This document shows, one piece after another, positions 44,591-58,126 of a DNA stretch of 62,653 bases. The notes under the pieces were generated by a model. It ran no database searches. It saw nothing but the letters and a program-made list of their open reading frames with translations, and was not told the DNA's origin. Source of the stretch: Polytrichum commune (Eukaryota; Streptophyta; Polytrichopsida; Polytrichales; Polytrichaceae); the NCBI GenBank assembly GCA_950295325.1, contig OX485808.1, positions 38,462,527-38,525,179 of the forward strand. Direction: 5' to 3'. Position numbers and translations under genes: made by a program. Every line of letters starts with the position of its first letter. Position 1 is the first letter of the stretch.

Positions 44591-47500
44591 AGTTTTTTTT
44601 AAATACAGGTGTGTGCATATTCATCCAAAAGTTTGCAACTTCATCCAAATCTTTATGATTTTGGGCAATGAACAAGGGAGAATTGACCGCTAGTTGAGTT
44701 TAAGGAACGACCCGTTGAAGTTCAAGACTTTAGGAAAACTACCAATTATTTTAGAGGAATTTGTGGAATATACCTCAAATCAATAAAGGACAAACCGAAA
44801 GTTGTCAACTTGTAACCAGTCGGACTTGGGAACACTAGGATCTCGACTTATTATGTCCAAAAATCTCCCCAAACATTGATTTGTGTGTGTGTGTGGAGGG
44901 GGGTGATGATTTCATCCATGAGAAAAATATGAAATTTTCACATATATATATTTATTTTTTCTTATTTTTAGAGTCACTGTTTGGTGATAGACCATAATTT
45001 GAAGAAAAAAAATGTATTTTTTCATGTTTGTTGGATGAGGTAATAAAAATGAACATAATAAAAATGACTTTAATAAACTAATTTCTTCACCCATCAACAT
45101 CTAAGAGCATGCTCATTCTAGGCCTCTTCATGCGCAAAACGGGTCAAGGCTAGACACCCACATCTTTGAGTTTGACCACCACTATTGTAGTGCTACCATT
45201 GTAAATAGGGTCTAGTAAAAAACTGACCCCCATAGGTTTGTGATTGATTCGTCTCAAGTGGGTTCCCAATGACTAATTCAACGCCTCTTAGGCTACTTAT
45301 ATTATGAGGTCAAATTTTCTTTCAATACCGTGTACATGCAAAAATACATTTGACTACATTTTCACCTTGGTTAAAGTGGCGGGGGTCCGTCTCAAAGAGG
45401 TGGGCACTTAGTCCTACACCACAAAACATGTATATTTGAGTTACTTATTTTCATTTTTAGTAGATTGTGACACAAATGATTGTTCCTATCAAGAATTATA
45501 TCATTCTTCTAGTGCACTTTTCAAATAGATAAAGCATTTAAAGTTATTGAAGATTCGGGTTAACTTACACGTCATCATTTCAATCATAGAAGTCTCTCAA
45601 CATTGGATTACTAACATATTTCATGGCAAAGACACACATGGTTGCAGACGATGCACATGTTAATATAGAAATTGCTTACATATGCACAAACTAGCAAATC
45701 GAAGGCACCATGCTATCTTCTTTGTTTGGATATGTGTTGAAAACCATAGTTGGATCAACGTAGAATGAAATTCATGTCATTACATATATTTTAAAACAAA
45801 GTAGGAGCACACATAACATCATCACAAATTTCGTAGCATTTTATCAAGAGGGGTTATTTGTTAACACACCGCAAACACATGCAAGTGTGAACCGAAGTAA
45901 CTAAATCAATGTTTATTTTCCATCGATTATATGTTACCAACCAATGTAAATACTACACAAATTGGTAACTTACCCATGTTGTCTCATATGTGGTGGATGA
46001 AAGGACTCAAGTAAAGACAAGGTCAAGTGTAGTATATTGTTTGTTTTAGGTTTTAGGCTCAAGAAGAAACTGAAGTGATTGTTGGCCTCGTTGGCCTTGG
46101 TTGGTAGTGTTAAAGTGGTTGTCTCTTTCTCGTGGAATTAAAAATAACTTTGAAGCTCTCTACTATCATATAATGATGTCACATGAGCATGGACAATCAT
46201 AGTAGGGGCGATTAACCCACAGGTGGGTCACTTAATGCATTTTACAAAAACATGGGGCATAATATTGGGAAAGTTATAAAGGGATTCCAAATAATGAAGG
46301 GTTCATTAAAAGTAGACAATCCCATTATAAGTAAAGTAAATAGGTACGTATAAAATGTGGGTCATTACTCTTTAGGGGTTGAAATTTAGGATCCTAGAGT
46401 TTATGTTTAGTATGATCAAGAATTGGGAGCTAGGGGATTATGAATTCGCAAGAGGTTGTCAAATTTTGAGATTTTTTTGGTGAATACACGTGCACTTTTG
46501 TAATGCATACGGTGTATGATATTCTAGTCATCGATATGGTTGTGTGTCATATGTGGTTGTGTTTTGTTTGAAGTCCCTATGAAGTTCATGACTTCATGAA
46601 TTGTGTTTGCAATAGTATGTATGGGCATGGATTACTTTCTATAAGTTAAAGGGATTATAGACTATAATAAATTGCATTGGCATGGGAAATATAAGTAATG
46701 ATAGGGTGCAAACAAATGGGCCATTTTAGAGGATAAAGTAAGCATAGGGAGCCTTTAATTCGTGCCTTGAAAGTAAATAGCCCCTAAACATATGTGCATA
46801 GTTGTTACATAGATCCAACCCCTCAAAGCGGACAATGTTTACCGTTGACATTTTGTCTCTTTAAACCAATGAGGTGCATTTTTTTAATCATTTAATCATG
46901 TTTAGATGATATATTTGATATCTTTAATGTTCATGTTGAAGTCACTATGTAATTGCCCACTTTGAACAAAATTGTAGGTGTTAGAATTGACAAGGGTCAC
47001 TAACAAAATTGGACACTTCTCACTTAGACTACTTTTGGAATGATTGATGCCATTTCTGAACGTGTCAAAGTATCTATAAAATTTTAAAAGTAGGTTTTAA
47101 TTTAGAATATTGTGTTCCTAGTATCGATGACCAATGTGTATTTTTGACAAAAAATTTGCAAGTTTTTTGACATTTGACATGCAAAAACTTGCACAAAAAT
47201 AAAATGCACGTCGAATGATGTGCACAATTTAGATTTTGACATGTAGTGTGACTTGTGAAGAAAAAAACCATATGTCAATTGACACTTCAAACATTGAAAT
47301 GACACATACTACTGGGCATATGACATTGAGGTGACATTTTAGAATGAAATGTAGATATCCATTGACATCCATTTTTGTTTTTGAAAACATCACGTGACAT
47401 GTTCGATTTGAAGTTGAACATCAAATGAAATTTGTCAAATATACACACTGTCGATGACCTTTCCAATGGATGGATCGTTTTTGGTAAGCAAGTCTTAAAT

Positions 47501-48950
47501 GAACCCTTTTCTCTTTATGCACCTACCTCTCATAGATTATGAAATTGACAACTAGTGCAAGATGATTAGCAAATCCAAATCATGTTCGTAGTCACTTTCC
47601 TCGTGTTTTTGGAGCTTATATAATTATCCTCTTCATTGTCAAAAGTGAAGATTCTTTGAGTTAGTAAATGGTTATATCTAAGTCCTTTAAATATATTGAC
47701 TATTGTATTCATACAGATCTTTGAAATCTGAACACATAGTCCAATCTCTTTTGAACACATGTCTTTTTGGTGTCCGTTCTTAGATCCACACTCAACCATT
47801 CACCGCTCAAATATAGGTGTCCGTTTAAGATGAGGCACCGAATTAGGCACAAGTATCTTATACCGAGTTGATGTTGCGAACTCTAGTCCAGTGTTTGGGA
47901 ACCCTACCTGAATGGATGAATGTTCGACAGTCTTGTAGATCAATGTTGGAACGTGGATGAGAACCTCGCCGCAAAACATTTGGTTTCCCGCCAAGCAAAG
48001 CATTCCTGCAGAAGGAACGAGCTATGTCGATTCAGTCCCTGCTGTTATCAAATATTCTCGCATTGCCACCGCAAATCTGGTTTCACACTTCGTTTTCCGG
48101 ACACACATATTATCTCTAAAGCGACCGTCGGCGTTTGTTGTATTTCGAGAGGTTTTAGGTGCACGTGAAAGCTGTTAGGAACCAGCTCATTTGCTTCATT
48201 GTATTCAATATGTTCACGATTACAGAGTTTGTGAGGTCGGAGTGTAGACATGTAGAGAGATATAATTGTTTCACTTCGAATTGTAATTATCTCCAAATAT
48301 CGCCTCCGTCTTAGTGGAATTGCTGTGGGTTGGACTTGAGAATTTCGCAGAGGTTTGGGCACGTGATGATTTCTGTTTTATTGGTCGTGTGAATGTGTTT
48401 TGCTTGCTGTGCTGCCTTCCCCAAGTGAGGATGCATCAGAACGAGATAGCTTTTTCAATTTAGAAATTTGCTCAAATTGTTTCATTAACCTCTTCTTTTA
48501 GGGATTCGTCTGGTTATGCGGTATGAACAATAGAGACCACCGCACACTAGATTAGTGAAGGGGGTTGGAATTGTTCGGAAACGCCTTCAAGGTTAACAGG
48601 TGAGAAGGAGCACGCATTTCGCGTCTATATGAATTGGCCGTTTGTATGGTTGTCTCCGTCCAACGAAGAGTATTCTGGCAACACTCTAGATTAGAGTTCG
48701 ATGGAACTCGGCGCACGAAACGACCTTCCATACCTACTGAAAGTGTTAAATACATCAAAGGCAAGCTCTCTCTGTCTTTCGCTCACCATCTGTCGTATTG
48801 GAGTTGTTTGAGAATTCACCTGGATGCCGTTACCAGTAATTTGAGGCTTGTGTATGGCTTCATGTACTCGATTACATAGTCCAGCACTTATTTTGATTAC
48901 ATTCCTAAAGGTATTTTTTTCGTACATGCGTAAGGTAGAATCTCAGTTTT
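44591..48950. other. AT-rich intergenic region, no gene seen
   Basis: Only short open frames without recognisable motifs. Between about 47060 and 47460 tgacat-type words recur (gacatttgacatgc, gtgacatttt). A phrase near 47551 is shared with 62310 (see findings). The last kilobase may include upstream exons or the 5' UTR of the gene that begins by 49344. Confidence 0.35.
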
Positions 48951-48954
48951 CTAG

Positions 48955-49200
48955 TTGATTTTGCTCAATTCTCTCTGATTTTGTTTAACATGTGAGTTCA
49001 TGTTTCAATTGTGATGCATTCAGAGCCAATTTTGAGTTAATTTTGTTTCAATCTCTCTGGTTTTATTTGACTTGTGTGTTCTTGTTCAATTATGTTGTAT
49101 TTAGTGCCAATTTTAATTTACTTTTGCTCAATTCTTTCTGATATTGTTCAATTTGTGTGTTCTTCTTTCAATTATGTGTTCAAAGCCAATTTTGAATGAC
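48955..49200 (+). repeat. Three tandem repeats of ~85 bp in the FLIP/FIRRM upstream region
   Basis: Each unit holds ttttgctcaattctctctga, then tgtg-gttc-tgtttcaatt, then gccaattttgagt. Units start near 48957, 49042 and 49125 and differ at several positions. They lie just upstream of the first recognised coding exon. Confidence 0.8.
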
Positions 49201-49343
49201 CACGATAGAGTGGATTACTTTGCCCATCCTTTACATATGTTCTGAGTGGACCAGAAACACGTCCGTCCCTGCCTTTGTTGAAATAGAGTCGGCCTTCAAC
49301 GTCTGCGATAATTGCCAACTAAATTAACATGTTCTATTTCCAG

Positions 49344-52300
49344 GTTGTGGAGGATCGTGTGAAAGTCCTTGATGAGCTCGCTACGCCGTCCTTCACTAGC
49401 ATTTCCGACCAGCTCGGCATCGTCACAGCGTTGACAGTATCCTTATTGAGTCTCTTAAAGTGTGCTTTAAATTGTAGCAGTCATTTTTCAAAATGGTCAA
49501 GGTCCAGGATGAGAACCGGCAAGATGCTTACCAGAGTGTGCAGGTGCTAACAGCACTGAACGGAGAATGATACACTGATCGAATTTGTAGTGACTGTGAT
49601 TGAGGAAGCTTGAGGGAGGAAGGTTTTGACAGACTTGAGGTTATTTTCCCTCAGAAAAACACTTGTCCGGTCTAGCAATTTCCTCGATGACTGGGATAAA
49701 CACAGTCAAGAGGGACAAAGTTTTCACAATTATTGATTTTAGGGCCAAGTTGATCCACGGTTTTATCAAGTGTGACTTTGACTTTGAGTAAAGACATGCT
49801 GGGAAGAAGATTCAGGTTCCATTGTTCGTAACTGCAAGTGGCGTACAAGTTTATGTCGAGTTGCGAATTCAAGGTTGTCGTTATCAGAAAGAGAGCTGCA
49901 GACATTCACATTATATGTTCAGCTTGCCACAAAGGTTAGATCTACTCAAGATGGATAATTGGAATTCTGTACACAACTAATCTTTTAGTAGGGAGCACAT
50001 GTAAGGGTGGCATGTACTGTTATTCAGTCCTGAAGTGAGCATATCATGTACTTGTCTTCACCGTCATGAAAGCTTGGTCAGATGGTCATAAATTAACAAA
50101 CGTATATAGAGTGCTATGTTTCCATAAGGAGACTGTGCATTGTTGGCATTTGTACAGCACATAGAAGTATATGATGATTTTTTCTGACACCTTGCCTTTA
50201 CCAAACATGGACAGGCAAGTGAATGGTGTTCACAATGCCTCACTAAGCAGGCGGTACCAGAAAGCAAGTCCAAAGGAGTCCGGCAAGATGTTCTCCCAAA
50301 GGTACAGCACCTATTGCTTATCAGAACACTGACCACAATAATATTGTTATACATAGAGCTCATTGTGTGATAAAAGTGCTCGCACATTTCACGCGTTGAG
50401 GTGTAATTTCCTTGGTGCTACTCTTACCACTGATGAGGAACCAAGCAAAGCAGCTCGTGAACTTTGTCATCAATCCCTAAACGCTTTTGGAGCCTAATCT
50501 GGGCCTCTTATACATAAGGTATTTTGAAATTATACAATGTTGATAGCTTATTGTCTTGGAAGGTTACGTTTGTTGACACCCACACAGATTAACTTGGAAA
50601 GAATTCGATGAAGGTTGCATATCATCTAGTATAGAGAGCAAATACACAATCATTATAAAATTGCTTAAAGCTTATAGGGTTAATCAATTTGGATAGCTCC
50701 CTGGGAGGACATTGATGTCCACCTATTTTACTTTAGGTTTTCGGGAAGAGAGCTTCTTACTTTCATCCATGTGTAGAATTATGATCATTGTACATGGTTT
50801 TTTGCAGCTACTGTCTGAGACCGGCTCTCTCTCTATGGCAACCTTTATTGCGGCAATGGAGTGCTCGTACTGGCTAGATAAGCAGTTTATCACGTCAGTG
50901 GCATTACTTATTACTGAAACCTTCATTTGGGTCAAAGTTCTCTGTTTCTCTAGCAAAGCGGTGAGTTCCGGTGTGTGCTCTTCACCTTTTTTGAGGATTT
51001 TCATAGGAATAAAACATCCATTGAAATTGCAAGCATAGTGAACAAGATGCCTGCATGCATAAATTTTTCATATATCCCTAGGTCACTTCTTCACAGTCTT
51101 GTGCATTTTCTTTTGAGCAGAGGACCGACTCACAAGGAGCAGAAATGCATAAGATTGGTTCCGAAGTGCTTGGGTCTGCTCTCCGACTAATTTCCAAAGT
51201 TGGTTACAAGATCACAACTACACCTACTGGCTTTTCAAGCTCAACAACAGATGTATCTGCTGCAGGACTTAAGATGGTTAGATCCGCATTGGAGGGCCTT
51301 CAGGAACTGGGAACATTGGCAGCGAGAGTAGAATGGGGGAAATTGCATGGAACAGGTGGGAAGAATATTACTATGCTCAACCTTGCATGGAAAAGCTGTA
51401 TGACAATGGTCACCCAAACAGAAGGAGGTCGCACCATAATTGCCTCTGCAGCGGAGATTGAAACTCTTATTAGTCTCTTGATATCTCATGCAACATATTC
51501 ATTGAAGTTGGCTGCTGAGGTGTGGCTCTCTCCACCTTCACATGTGGGGACAATCTCTTCAGGTCCAAAAGACAGCGAGTTCAGAAAGCACTGCATTCTT
51601 GTCAAGTTCTTTCTGGGAGTTGCAACAAAAGTTTGTGCCGCGTATCCAAAGGAAGCCAGTGTTCTTCGGAAAAGCATTGTTGATTGTGTTCTCAAGGTCA
51701 TAACACTCCTCTTATTAAACAGTGGTGAAAAGTCACTACCCAAACAAGCAGTTGAACTTCTTTCTGAAACTGCAGCACCGTCAGCATTTGGTCTTGTACC
51801 TTCCCTTTTAAGTGCTCCTGATGATCAAGTAAGCTTGAAGATACAGCTCTTGCAATATATTGGCCTGGAATATGAGCTGTCTCCGTCTGTTGAGAATCTT
51901 AGTTTAGGTGGAAAGGAACCAGAAGAGGATGTCTCTTTGCCCTTGTGGGACGAGATTGCAAATGATAAATTTCTGCCAGGTCGAGTAGTTCTTTATCTAC
52001 ATCTTCTGCAGAGTTCTCAGGGTTTTGGGCCAAAGGTCTTGCTTGAGCTTCTGAGGATGTTCGACTGGATGTTTAATTCACTTGCACAAGAGGAGGTATA
52101 TTTTGTATTTTTGCAAAATCACATTTTCCCGGCAAGTTCCTCGGCTGCAATCATGAAACCTCAATGGCAACTAATGTACTTGTGGGCGCTAAGAGCACTA
52201 GAGACCATTTGTATTGTTGCTTCTGCTTCTCCTGAAGCATGGATGGTGGTCCAGGAATGCCTATTCAAATATGCCCTTCAACCATGTGCTCTTGGCTGTG

Positions 52301-53859
52301 AGCTCATCAAACACCTATGGTGTTTTATAGCTCAACATAGTGAAGCAGTTCTGATTCAATCACACATCTCCCTCCTTATCTCTCTTCTTCGCTCTGCAAC
52401 AATGGCTGAAGACCAACAGCAGCAGGCAGCTAAGAGGTTAGCACAGTTGGTTTGTTCTCTGGTTCAAGCAGTTCCAAAGGCAGGTGCCTCACATTTGTAT
52501 AACCTTATGTTCCGAGAGGATCCTTTTGCAACTTTATCAAGTGCAAGGACTGTGTCAGCGCTCCTGCAAGAAGGTTTCTCATTCGGGCTTTTGCAAGACA
52601 CGGCAAGGAAATCATCCACTATCAATTTCTTGAAGCAATGTTTAGCTGCTTCCAAACAAGTGAATGCAAACAAAGGGGGGCTGGAGGGAACAAGCCAGGA
52701 AGCCATGCAGTGTTTACTTTATCTTCTTCGTCAGAGGTATGTGATCATGTCATACCTTTCTTTACCCCTGGTTAACACCTCAGTAGTGTTTTCAGTTTCA
52801 ATGTTCTCCATGCGACCTCAAGTACTGACTTGGCAGGTAGATAAAATTTGTTGTATCAGATTATATCTTTCTAGCTAGTTTCCTTGTTAAGCTGTCCCAA
52901 TTTTTAGTCTTTCTATGTTTCCCAATTCTGTGTTACAAATTTTGAGTAATCCGAATTTCTTGTGCATCTGATGCAGCATAACAAACAAGCTCATCGATTC
53001 AAAGCAGATGGTAGAGATCAGGAGAATGACTCTGGATGCCATCACTAAGGAATCAAACGGCAGCCAGCATCCTAGTGTTAGCATCACTGAACCGATTCTT
53101 CAAATCTCCTCATTGTTCCTAAAACAAAAGGTGCATCCCAAGACCCTTCAAAGTCTTTTAGAGAAAATTCAGGAGCTTGTGAAGTCAATGCCATCCAATG
53201 TTCCTAGTGGAATGAAACCTGCTTTTGCGGAATTTCTCTCCAGCTTGAGCGACTTTGAATTCAAAGAGGAGGAGAGCGATCCTTCCATGCAAGCCTTGTG
53301 GTATCTTTATCACATGGTTTTACGTGAGCAACACTGGGCACTTGTACATGCAGGTCTTGTGTCTTTTGGTCACTTTGCTGAGCACACTCCTTGCAATGAG
53401 CTCTGGAGGTTTGTTCCCTCAGATCCTGGACTTGCATCAGATGTTTCTGGAAGTTCACAGACTGGTGCAGATATGTTCATGAATTCGCTGAAAAGCTATC
53501 TAGAGAAGGATACACCTTGCAACTCTTTGACAATGGCGGATGAAGAGATAGACCTGCTACATCAGGAAGCCAAGAGGCAACGAACGTCTTATTTCCAGGT
53601 ATTGCAGCAGAAAGGGCAAGATTTCTCCGAGGAGAGAACCACTGTTATAGATTGTGGCAGCATGGATGTAGACACACCTGTGACTGCTAGCCCAATTCCG
53701 AATGAGGTGAAGACAGCCATCTTGATGCTTCAAGAAGGCTACTCAATCTTAAGTAACATACCTCCCAACTGGCTTGGTAAAAATGCGTCAAAGCTGAAAG
53801 ACTGGCAGCTCATTGTCTCTGAGCTTGCAGATGTGAACAAGAAGCTCAGTTCATTGTGA
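49344..53859 (+). CDS. FIGNL1-interacting regulator (FLIP/FIRRM, DUF4487-type) homologue; 5' end unresolved
   Basis: Seven exons join with matching phases into about 975 residues: 49344-49436, 49481-49543, 49902-49934, 50215-50301, 50808-50960, 51121-52736 and 52977-53859. The protein is an alpha-helical, HEAT-like fold with Leu-rich helices and no membrane segment. Recognisable plant blocks are ALEGLQELGTLAARVEWG, MLNLAWKSCMTMVTQTEGG and YLWALRALETICIVASASPE. Further on come LWCFIAQHSEAVLIQSHISL and, near the end, LQEGYSILSNIPPNWL. I assign it to the family of human C1orf112 and Arabidopsis FLIP from length, exon pattern and these blocks. Its members bind the AAA ATPase FIGNL1 and limit RAD51/DMC1 filaments and meiotic crossovers. 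The first exons are the weakest part: one intron would be only 44 nt and one exon 33 nt. The start codon was not found. Confidence 0.66.
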
Positions 53860-55521
53860 AGTACAGAAAATTTCTTGCAGGGTCTTTGAAGAACAACCTT
53901 CAATTCTGTCAATAGAGGAAGGAAAGTTCCCCTTCAAGGGTGTACCAAGTGTGGGCAAAACCATATGCAATTTTGCTACTAAATAGGCAGAGAGCCTCAA
54001 GGAATTTTTGTCCAATTATGGACACTGGAGAGACCGCAACTTAGATCGATGAGCTGAAGCCTAATCACTAAGGCGGTTTCATGCTAAAACAAGATCTGGT
54101 GGGGCAACTTGTTTCTGACTTGGAAAAATTGGCCATCTCTCATGAAGCAAAGTTCAGCCCCCAAAGCCTTAGCAGTCAGTGGTTGGTATTGAAGCTGAGG
54201 GGCCTCTTGTAGGACAGACCATGGGTGTACATTACAGAAATTAAAAGAGAATGCAGACCTTGTAAGGAGTGCTGCACATCCTACGATAGAAATGTTCACA
54301 ATGGTGGGGAAACTCCACCAGTATGCGACGCAGGAATTGCTGTCAACCAGTACGGAACCGTGCGACATATTTTTTCCATTCTTTAATCTGGAAAGCAAGA
54401 GAGAACCATTTTTTTGGCCTTGAAGGTGTTGACTGGAACCAAATTGTGGGCCTGTGATGAGACACTTAGCTCCTCAAAGAATTAGATACTGTCTGTACAA
54501 TGGAGAGAATGAGAGAACCACATTGAGGAATTGCATTTGGAGCTTACTATCCTAGTTTCTCTGTCACAGAATGCAAAGAATTAGCTGAGAGATCTGTAGG
54601 ATTGTTGTCAATTTCCAATATCTTTGACTTCCATATATTCAACTTGAAACTTCTTAGTAGGGTGGGAGGATTGGAAAAGGGAGTTGAGAAATGAGGAAGT
54701 ATGACGTAGTACCACACTGTAAATGCAATGGGAGGTTTGATTTTCCTTCTAGCCTACTAGTGCTTCACAAGAAGCTAGAGGAATATGAACCAAGAGTCCA
54801 GGGCCTTCTTTCAATACATTGCAGTCCAGTATTGTCACTTTTCAATACCAATTTTGTACACAACCAATGATGAACTGTGTATTGTGACGCTTATATAAGC
54901 CACATTGTGCAGTAAAGTCTGCTTGAGTCTTATTTTAACAAAGTTGTATTGTCTTCTAGGACTGTCTGGGATAATCTTCTAGAAATATCAGAATGAATAC
55001 TCCAGCATTCATTACGAACCAAATGTAGACTGTGGATTGTAGGCCTAGTAGCCACTTCATTAATTCTGGGCCGTGATGTTAATGACATTCACTGACAGAC
55101 AGAATTCATGACGTACTGCAATAATTTCTTAGCTGATGAAGGAACTCACTTATGTATGCAGGCGTCACTTGGTTTGGTTTTCATGTTCTCCAACCCAGTG
55201 ATTTTTTGTGTGAATCATCCACACAAATCCATGGAATAATTGCAGAAAATCTTATTTTCTTTCTTTAGAATCACAAATCACCGGCACATAGGTGGATTAG
55301 AAATCATTGCTCTAACCTCTACTGACCAGATGTATGTGACAAACTTGTGTTGCATAAGCAAATTTACTATGAAGCATCAACAATCCCTTGATTTAGTTAT
55401 GGTTATCGAAAGTGCATGTTTTTCGGTTCTTCAATTGAATACATAGGTCCTCCCAATTGCGTTCATTATTGAGTGTGGAGTAGTTAAGAGAATTTTGAAG
55501 ATATAGTTCAATTTATTTTAA
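53860..55521. other. 3' flank of the FLIP/FIRRM homologue, no further gene
   Basis: Probably 3' UTR and spacer. A minus-strand open frame at 54084-54398 has no motifs and I do not call it. I see no repeats before the foldback element. Confidence 0.35.
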
Positions 55522-56400
55522 GGGAATTGTTAAAACCACCACGCCTTTTGTTAATGCCACCACGCTCGTGATTTGCAGTCACGTCATTTGGGATTTTACG
55601 CGCGATGTCGGAGTATTTTAAATTAAACTAATCTCTTGGCGGGCCGGACGAGGGCCGCTATATGAACCATTTATGGCGGGGGAAGATCTTTACTATACGC
55701 GGGCCGGTTCTAGGGGGGCGGACATTGGTGGGGCTCACTTATGCCGTCGGCCTCATGTCTTATTTCGGGGAGCCCACCTTTAGGCTCTTGTTGGGCTAGG
55801 CGGGCTCGGTGGCTACGTGGCTAGGCGGATTAGGCAACTAAGTATAATTCCTTTCTAGGCCTACTTACTACTTAATAACTAGTTGCTTAGGCCTACTTAC
55901 TACTAATAAGTAGTTCGTTAGTCTTACTTGCTTAGTGGCAAATGGTGACTAGTGGCAAATGGTGACTAAGGTTGAGTCAATTCTATTATGTACTCACATC
56001 CAAGGGCCATAGTGGTCCTAGGTGGCGGGGGGGGGGGGCACTAAGAAAGTAAGACTAAGCAACTAGTTAATTAGTAGTAAGTAGGCATAAGCAACTAGTT
56101 ATTTAGTAGTAAGTAGGCCTAGAAAGGAATTATACTTAGTTGCCTAATCCGCCTAGCCACGTAGCCACGTAGCCACCGAGCCGCCGAGCCCCACCAATGT
56201 CCGCCCCCCTAGAACCGGCCCGCATATAGTAAAGGTCTTCCCCCGCCATAAATGGTTCATATAGCGGCCCTCGTCCGGCCCGCCAAGAGATTAGTTTAAT
56301 TTAAGATACTCCGACATCGCGCGTAAAATCCCAAATGACGTGACTACAAATCACGAGCGTGGTGGCATTAACAAAAGGCGTGGTGGTTTTAACAATTCCC
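55522..56400. mobile_element. Foldback transposon (long inverted repeats) with 8-bp target duplication
   Basis: Both ends read GGGAATTGTTAAAACCACC inward. The arms (about 55522-55960 and 56043-56400) are nearly identical inverted copies. The left arm has about 70 extra bases near 55738-55805. The element is flanked by TATTTTAA on both sides (55514-55521 and 56401-56408), a clean 8-bp duplication as produced by hAT-type and some related transposases. There is no coding capacity. The central loop holds a 12-base G run at 56027-56038. The close match of the arms suggests recent insertion. Confidence 0.9.
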
Positions 56401-56408
56401 TATTTTAA

Positions 56409-58126
56409 ACATGTGTCGTTATGGTTTTAATGCTTTGATCCTTGCACATCAATCAAATATAGGTGTCTAATTAAGTAACAAATAAACACCCGTGCATGCC
56501 TTAGGATTGACGAGGTGTGTGGTTAGGTGTGGATGTAAGAACAAACACCAAAAAGAAATGTCATATTATAGAGGTAACAAATGCATATATGACAGGTCCC
56601 ACATATGTATAAGTACATAGTTAAAATTAAGTTTATGTAACTTTCACATGAAATGTGGATAAAAGAAAATATAATGTAAAATGGTTTTAAGACGTGGGAA
56701 CTAAGGGAACTACATTCTCTATCTCGGTACCTAATCAAGAGGCTAATTAGTTTATGTCTCTATGAAATAATTTTCACCTAAACCCTAAACTAAGGTGCAT
56801 TTTTAGCATTTTGAACCCAATATTTATTATTTGCATATTTTTGAAAAGCTATTGAAATTGTGCTTCTTTTGGTGATAGATTTGCTCAATTATGAGTGGTA
56901 TTGGCAAAGTTATGACCATTTGAAGGTTGGTTGAGTTTTAGAATTTGATTTCAAGACAATGATCTCGATTTTGCACATTGTGAGGTCAATTCTCATCTAC
57001 ATATTGTTGGAAACCTATTGAGATAGTGCATCATTTGGTGGTAGTTTTGCTCAACTTTGAGTTGGTTCAATAGAGATATGACAATAATGGGTGATGTACA
57101 AACTATACTTCGGTGGTTTTATTATGAAGTGGCAACATCAGTGGATTATTGATTCCTTCTTCAAGTCCACATAGATTTCATGAGAGAAATTTGCATATTT
57201 GTAAAGACATCTGAAAGAATATTTCTTTTATATTTGTGGCCAAATATATAATGTGTGTATTATTCATGAAGTACCTCGTTATTATGACAAATGGGTCCAA
57301 TTTGTCATATTATTGAATTTGTGGCACCTTAATAATACGACAGTTTTCTCGTGTCCCAAACGTGTCATATCAAAGAGATAGGATTGTAGTAAATTCCAAA
57401 TCATGACTAACCAAGAAAATTCAAGGAATTGAGAGTGCCATGAGAGATTGAAGATATGAGTAACTATTGGAGTGTGGTGGTGAAAGAGTTGGATGGTGCA
57501 TGTAACCTACACTAATATGTGCAATGCGCTTGCATTCACGAATAATTTGCCTCTTCATCCATGCAAATTACCTTGGGTCAAATTTAAATCATAAAAACTT
57601 AACAACTTTGTTCATTCATTCAAGCAACCACAACAACAAAAATACATGTATTTTGTCACTATGGTAATATATATTCAAAATAGCATGGAATGCCAATAAA
57701 TTAGCATGGGGCAATCTAATTGCACATATCAAGTAGAAGACTGCCACCTCGCACTTTAATCCCCTATTGTTGTCCTATGTAGGTTGTTCAATACAATTTA
57801 GTTTATCTAAACATCACCTCCCCCATCACACACAAATTGGAAACTAAAATAAAATGTGTTGGTACTTAGGAACGGCCACATGTCATTTCATTTTGACTTT
57901 CAAAATCTTTCGCTCCAAATAAGTAGTGTGTTGCACCATTGAATAGTTGAATGTGCACAAATGAAGTGCCTTTTGCACTTTCAATATTTCTTCACTGAGG
58001 TGTAGGCCTATAAGATGTCCCTACTCGAAGTAAACAAGTTGCCCTTACAAGGTTATTATGTATGGGCCTTGTTTTGGGGTGGTTAGTGAGGGGGGGAATC
58101 TGTGTTAGGCTGAGGATATTGTTTAT
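56409..58126. other. AT-rich spacer, no gene seen
   Basis: No recognisable gene or repeat. Short open frames only. Confidence 0.4.
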
